Positions 61,025 to 64,000 of a DNA stretch of 64,000 nucleotides are shown here, piece after piece. How positions within the stretch are numbered: the stretch's first letter is position 1; each line of letters starts with the position of its first letter. The notes beneath the pieces are model-generated. The model saw only the letters and a program-made list of their open reading frames with translations, did not search any database and was not told where the DNA came from. Source of the DNA: Nocardioides sp. W7 (GTDB taxonomy: Bacteria; Actinomycetota; Actinomycetes; Propionibacteriales; Nocardioidaceae); assembly GCF_022919075.1 (NCBI RefSeq), contig NZ_CP095078.1, forward strand, positions 1,240,001-1,304,000, written 5' to 3'. The translations under genes were made by a program, and so were the position numbers.

Positions 61025-62034
61025 CAGGCCATGCCCTGTTCGCGCAGGCGGGCGGCGAGGTCGTAGAGGCCGCCGAGGTCGATGCCGCCCGCCAGCAGGG
61101 GCAGCTCGTACGCCGGCGCGTCCAGCTCGGCCACCACGGCCCGCTGGGCGTCCTCCAGAGCGCGACGCTCGGCGTGGTCGCGGGCCTCGGCCGCCAGCCC
61201 GTCGACCAGCGTCTTGGTGGCCTCGACCCCGGCGGCCACCAGGTCCTCGCGGACCATCTCCTTGTCCAGGCCGGCGGAGCGGGTGGCGACCAGGTCGGCC
61301 TCGGCGATGTCGCGCGGGCGGACCCGGTTGACGACCACCCCGCCGACCGGAAGCCCGTTCGAGCGGAGCTCGGAGATGCCGTCGACGGTCTCCTGGACCG
61401 GCATCTCCTCCAGGACCGTGACCAGGTGGACCGCGGTCCGCGGCGAGCGGAACAGCGTCATCATCGTGTCGGACTGGCTCTTGATCGGGCCGACCTTGGC
61501 CAGCCCGGCCAGCTCGCCGCTGACGTTGAGGAACTGCGAGATCCGCCCGGTCGGCGGGGCGTCGAGCACGACGGCGTCGTACTGCATGGCGCCCTTGTTG
61601 CGGCTGTTGCGCTGCACCGCCTCGAAGACCTTGCCGGTGAGCAGCACGTCGCGCACCCCGGGGGCGATCGTGGTGGCGAACTCGATCACGCCGAACCGGT
61701 CCAGTGCGCGGCCGGCGCGGCCGAGCTTGTAGTACATGGCGAGGTACTCCAGCAGGGCCGACTCCGGGTCGATGTGCAGCGCGTGCACGACGCCGGCGTG
61801 CTGGTCGCCGTCCTCGCTGGGCAGGCCGGTGGCGATCCGGCGCTCGGCGTACGGGAGCGGGTCGACGTCGAACATCCGGGCGATGCCTTGGCGGCCCTCG
61901 ACCTCGCAGAGGAGCACGTTGCGACCGTGCGAGGCCAGCGCCAGTGCGAGGGCCGCCGCGACCGTCGACTTGCCGGTGCCGCCCTTGCCCGTGACGACGT
62001 GCAGGCGCACCTTCGCCCACGCCGCGTCCGTCAT
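61024..62034 (-). CDS. ArsA/GET3-like ATPase, first of a pair (Rv3679-like)
   Basis: A 336-residue P-loop ATPase with Walker A VVTGKGGTGKSTVAAALALA (about 13-32), the switch region DAVVLDAPPTGRISQFLNV and LFRSPRTAVHLVTVLEEMP. It is clearly homologous to the next gene but shorter. The pair probably forms a heterodimer. The start ATG 62034 is chosen since upstream in-frame residues are Ser/Arg-rich shadow. Confidence 0.9.
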   Translation of the reverse strand: MTDAAWAKVRLHVVTGKGGTGKSTVAAALALALASHGRNVLLCEVEGRQGIARMFDVDPLPYAERRIATGLPSEDGDQHAGVVHALHIDPESALLEYLAMYYKLGRAGRALDRFGVIEFATTIAPGVRDVLLTGKVFEAVQRNSRNKGAMQYDAVVLDAPPTGRISQFLNVSGELAGLAKVGPIKSQSDTMMTLFRSPRTAVHLVTVLEEMPVQETVDGISELRSNGLPVGGVVVNRVRPRDIAEADLVATRSAGLDKEMVREDLVAAGVEATKTLVDGLAAEARDHAERRALEDAQRAVVAELDAPAYELPLLAGGIDLGGLYDLAARLREQGMA

Positions 62035-62065
62035 GGCGAGAAGATTAGCCAGATCGGGGCGCGGA

Positions 62066-62827
62066 CTAACGCGTCGCCAGGACGCGGCCGAGCTCGTGGG
62101 CCTCGCGGAGCAGCAGCGAGCCGAGCTCGGGACGACGCTCGCCGGAGAAGCGGTGGGCGACTCCGGTGAGGCTGAGGGCCCACCGCGGCAGCCCGTCACC
62201 GTCGAAGACCGCAGCCCCCATGCCCCAGCTGCCCTCGACGACCAGGCCGGGGTTGACGGCGTACCCGTGCTCGCGGGTGCGCGCGACGTGGGCGCGCACC
62301 TCCGCGGCGGCGTGCCGGGGGCCGAACTCCGGGACCAGGTCGGTGTGCGCGAGGTAGGCGTCGACCTCGCGGTCGCTCAGGTGGCCGAGCACGACCATGC
62401 CCGCCGAGGCGACGCCCAGCGGGAACCGGACGCCCGCCGACAGGACGTGGCTGCGGATCGGGAAGCTGCCGTCCTCGCGGAGCAGGCAGATCGTCTCGTC
62501 GCCGCGGCGCGCGGAGAAGAACGCGCTCTCGCCGGTCACCTGCGCGAGCCGGCGGACGAACGGCTGGGCCAGCGCGGTGACGTCGTACCGGGGCGCGGCG
62601 GTGGTGCCGAGGAAGAACAGCTCCGGGCCGAGCAGCCAGCGACCGGACGCGGGGTCGCGGTCGACGAGGCCCTGGGCGTGCAGCGAGGTCAGCAGCCGGT
62701 GCCCGGTCGGTCGGGGCAGGCCGGCCGACCGGGCGACGTCGGATGTCGTCGCGCCGTTCGGCTCGTGGGCGGAGACGGCGCGCAGGATCGAGCCGACCCG
62801 GCCGACGACGTCCGCAGGGGTGTTCAC
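62066..62827 (-). CDS. IclR-family transcriptional regulator
   Basis: A 253-residue regulator. The N-terminal winged helix has GRVGSILRAVSAHEPNGATT, SDVARSAGLPRPTGHRLLTSL and GRWLLG. The C-terminal effector domain contains ETICLLREDGSFPIRSHV and GVASAGMVVLGHL. It is divergent from a CoA-transferase pair, the position expected of a PcaR/PobR-type regulator of the beta-ketoadipate pathway, but other acyl substrates are possible. Its GTG start (62827) lies inside a 15-bp palindrome, indicating autoregulation. Confidence 0.92.
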   Translation of the reverse strand: MNTPADVVGRVGSILRAVSAHEPNGATTSDVARSAGLPRPTGHRLLTSLHAQGLVDRDPASGRWLLGPELFFLGTTAAPRYDVTALAQPFVRRLAQVTGESAFFSARRGDETICLLREDGSFPIRSHVLSAGVRFPLGVASAGMVVLGHLSDREVDAYLAHTDLVPEFGPRHAAAEVRAHVARTREHGYAVNPGLVVEGSWGMGAAVFDGDGLPRWALSLTGVAHRFSGERRPELGSLLLREAHELGRVLATR

Positions 62828-62836
62828 TCAGTGAAC
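62822..62836. promoter_or_regulatory. IclR-type operator palindrome overlapping the regulator start codon
   Basis: GTTCACT-C-AGTGAAC is a perfect 7-1-7 palindrome. It covers the GTG start of the IclR gene and lies 59 bp before the predicted -35 of the divergent CoA-transferase genes. It is the best candidate binding site for that regulator. Confidence 0.6.
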
Positions 62837-62894
62837 GCTAGCGCGGATCGCCTCTCACGTGCCGACTGATCGACGTCTGCTGGATGGTCGGTCG

Positions 62895-62924
62895 TTGACG
62901 AGACCGGGACCGGCTGGCTGTGAT
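62895..62924 (+). promoter_or_regulatory. Leaderless promoter of the CoA-transferase operon
   Basis: TTGACG (62895-62900), an 18-bp spacer and TGTGAT (62919-62924) predict transcription from about 62931-62932, the A of the chosen start codon ATG 62932. Confidence 0.5.
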
Positions 62925-62931
62925 GGGGGGC

Positions 62932-63750
62932 ATGGACAAGGTCGTGGGTACGGCGGCGCAGGCCGTCGCGGACATCCCCGACGGGGCGACGATCTCCGTC
63001 GGTGGGTTCGGTTTGTGCGGGATCCCGTCGGTGCTGATCGCGGCGCTGCTGGAGGCCGGCACCAAGGAGCTCCAGGCGGTGTCGAACAACGCCGGCGTGG
63101 ACGGCTGGGGGCTCGGGCTGCTGCTGGAGTCCGGCCGGCTGAGGCGGATGGTGGCGTCGTACGTCGGGGAGAACAAGGAGTTCGCGCGGCAGTACCTCGC
63201 CGGCGAGCTCGAGGTCGAGCTGACCCCGCAGGGCACGCTCGCGGAGCGGATGCGGGCCGGTGGGTCGGGCATCCCGGCGTTCTTCACCGCGACCGGCGTC
63301 GGCACCCAGGTCGCCGAGGGTGGCCTGCCGTGGCGGTACGACGACGCCGGCAACGTGGTCGTCTCCTCGCCGGCCAAGCAGACCCAGGTCTTCGAGACCC
63401 CCGAGGGGCCGAAAGAGTTCGTGCTCGAGCACGCGATCGTGGCCGACTTCGGGCTGGTCCGAGCCTGGAAGGGCGACCGGCACGGCAACCTGGTCTTCCG
63501 CGACTCCGCTCGGAACTTCAACCCGCTGGCCGCGATGTGCGGGCGGGTGACGATCGCGGAGGTCGAGGAGCTGGTCGAGCCCGGCGAGATCGACCCCAAC
63601 AACGTGCACACCCCCGGCGTGTTCGTGCACCGGGTGGTCGAGCTGACGGCTGAGCAGGCGGCGGACAAGCGGATCGAGAAGCGCACCACCCGGGGGGCTC
63701 CGCCCTCCGTGGACCCCCCGAACAGCGCTGCGGCGGGGAGTGATCTCTGA
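62932..63750 (+). CDS. 3-oxoacid CoA-transferase subunit A (PcaI/ScoA type)
   Basis: A 272-residue alpha subunit of a class I CoA-transferase, which moves CoA from succinyl-CoA to 3-oxoadipate or acetoacetate. Signatures are [34 protein letters not shown] and [20 protein letters not shown]. The family end ([19 protein letters not shown]) is followed by about 22 extra residues encoded by a GC-rich palindromic insertion. ATG 62932 fits a leaderless transcript; in-frame codons at 62920/62923 are less likely. It overlaps subunit B by one base. Confidence 0.93.
   Translation: MDKVVGTAAQAVADIPDGATISVGGFGLCGIPSVLIAALLEAGTKELQAVSNNAGVDGWGLGLLLESGRLRRMVASYVGENKEFARQYLAGELEVELTPQGTLAERMRAGGSGIPAFFTATGVGTQVAEGGLPWRYDDAGNVVVSSPAKQTQVFETPEGPKEFVLEHAIVADFGLVRAWKGDRHGNLVFRDSARNFNPLAAMCGRVTIAEVEELVEPGEIDPNNVHTPGVFVHRVVELTAEQAADKRIEKRTTRGAPPSVDPPNSAAAGSDL
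63691..63720. repeat. GC palindrome in the 3' end of the subunit A gene
   Basis: CGGGGGG (63691-63697) and CCCCCCG (63714-63720) enclose GCTCCGCCCTCC-type sequence. From memory, this is like the GGGGGCTCCGCC...CCCC palindromes scattered in actinobacterial intergenic regions. Here it is translated as part of an unusual C-terminal tail. Confidence 0.5.
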
Positions 63751-64000
63751 TGGGCTGGACGCGCGAGGAGATGGCCGCGCGGGCGGCCGCCGAGCTGAGC
63801 GACGGGTCGTACGTCAACCTCGGGATCGGGCTGCCGACCCTGGTGCCGAACTACGTCGCCGACGGCGTCGAGCTGGTGCTGCAGTCGGAGAACGGCGTGC
63901 TCGGCACCGGGGCGTACCCCTTCGACGGCGACGAGGACCCCGATCTGATCAACGCCGGCAAGGAGACCGTGACCCTGCGGCCGGGCGCCTCAATCTTCGA
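63750..64000 (+). CDS. 3-oxoacid CoA-transferase subunit B, N-terminal part (partial)
   Basis: The gene runs off the right edge after about 83 codons. The opening [20 protein letters not shown] and [19 protein letters not shown] match the beta subunit. The catalytic glutamate region is present as [14 protein letters not shown]. It begins at ATG 63750, sharing one base with the stop of subunit A (TGATG), so the two subunits are translated together in equal amounts. Confidence 0.93.
   Translation, partial: MGWTREEMAARAAAELSDGSYVNLGIGLPTLVPNYVADGVELVLQSENGVLGTGAYPFDGDEDPDLINAGKETVTLRPGASIF

Overview
The window is a chromosomal segment of a very GC-rich actinobacterium. Most likely it is a Nocardioides-like member of the Propionibacteriales. 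That placement is inference, from the extreme GC third-position bias, the dnaX-ybaB-recR-DUF5063-ask-asd gene order, a WhiB regulator beside a ponA2-type PBP and paired ArsA-like ATPases, a type VII secretion locus and many apparently leaderless promoters. I see no phage, insertion sequence, CRISPR array or rRNA. No stretch longer than 300 bases lacks a gene.

Layout. 1-9.2 kb: a co-directional L-arabinose operon (binding protein, ATPase, two permeases, LacI regulator, araB, araD, araA). 9.2-15.3 kb: an unrecognised accessory locus with an alpha/beta-hydrolase::glycosyltransferase fusion and a methyltransferase, divergent from a large LAL-type LuxR regulator. 15.4-19.2 kb: metY-metX and a flavoprotein. 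19.2-25.8 kb: small enzymes, tRNA-Ser(CGA), a gamma carbonic anhydrase, a MoxR/VWA pair and an aminotransferase. 25.8-31.7 kb: a 3-ketosteroid-dehydrogenase-like flavoprotein and a SnoaL-like protein, each with a KstR-type operator over its -10 region, plus a thioredoxin-like protein, a CPA antiporter and small proteins. 31.7-39.4 kb: a compact type VII secretion locus (eccC, two WXG100 genes, eccD, eccB). 39.4-41.6 kb: helR, a HelD-family RNA-polymerase protection protein, preceded by a rifamycin-associated element (RAE). 41.7-48.5 kb: housekeeping block of tRNA-Ser(GGA), SRP RNA, dnaX, ybaB, recR, a DUF5063 gene, ask and asd. 48.5-54.1 kb: a Pro-rich membrane protein and an ABC exporter with its own two-component system. 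54.2-62 kb: two small membrane proteins, tRNA-Pro(CGG), then metallophosphoesterase, YqeY-like protein, PBP, WhiB and two ArsA-like ATPases in an order resembling M. tuberculosis Rv3679-Rv3683. 62-64 kb: an IclR regulator divergent from a two-subunit CoA-transferase that runs off the window.

The most notable items are the RAE-helR pair, the two KstR-type operators, the hydrolase-glycosyltransferase fusion, a perfect 66-bp tandem duplication inside eccD, a structured leader and internal beta-subunit start in ask, and a 23-bp-stem inverted repeat at 24.5 kb. All family assignments come from reading motifs and translations by eye. No database search was run.
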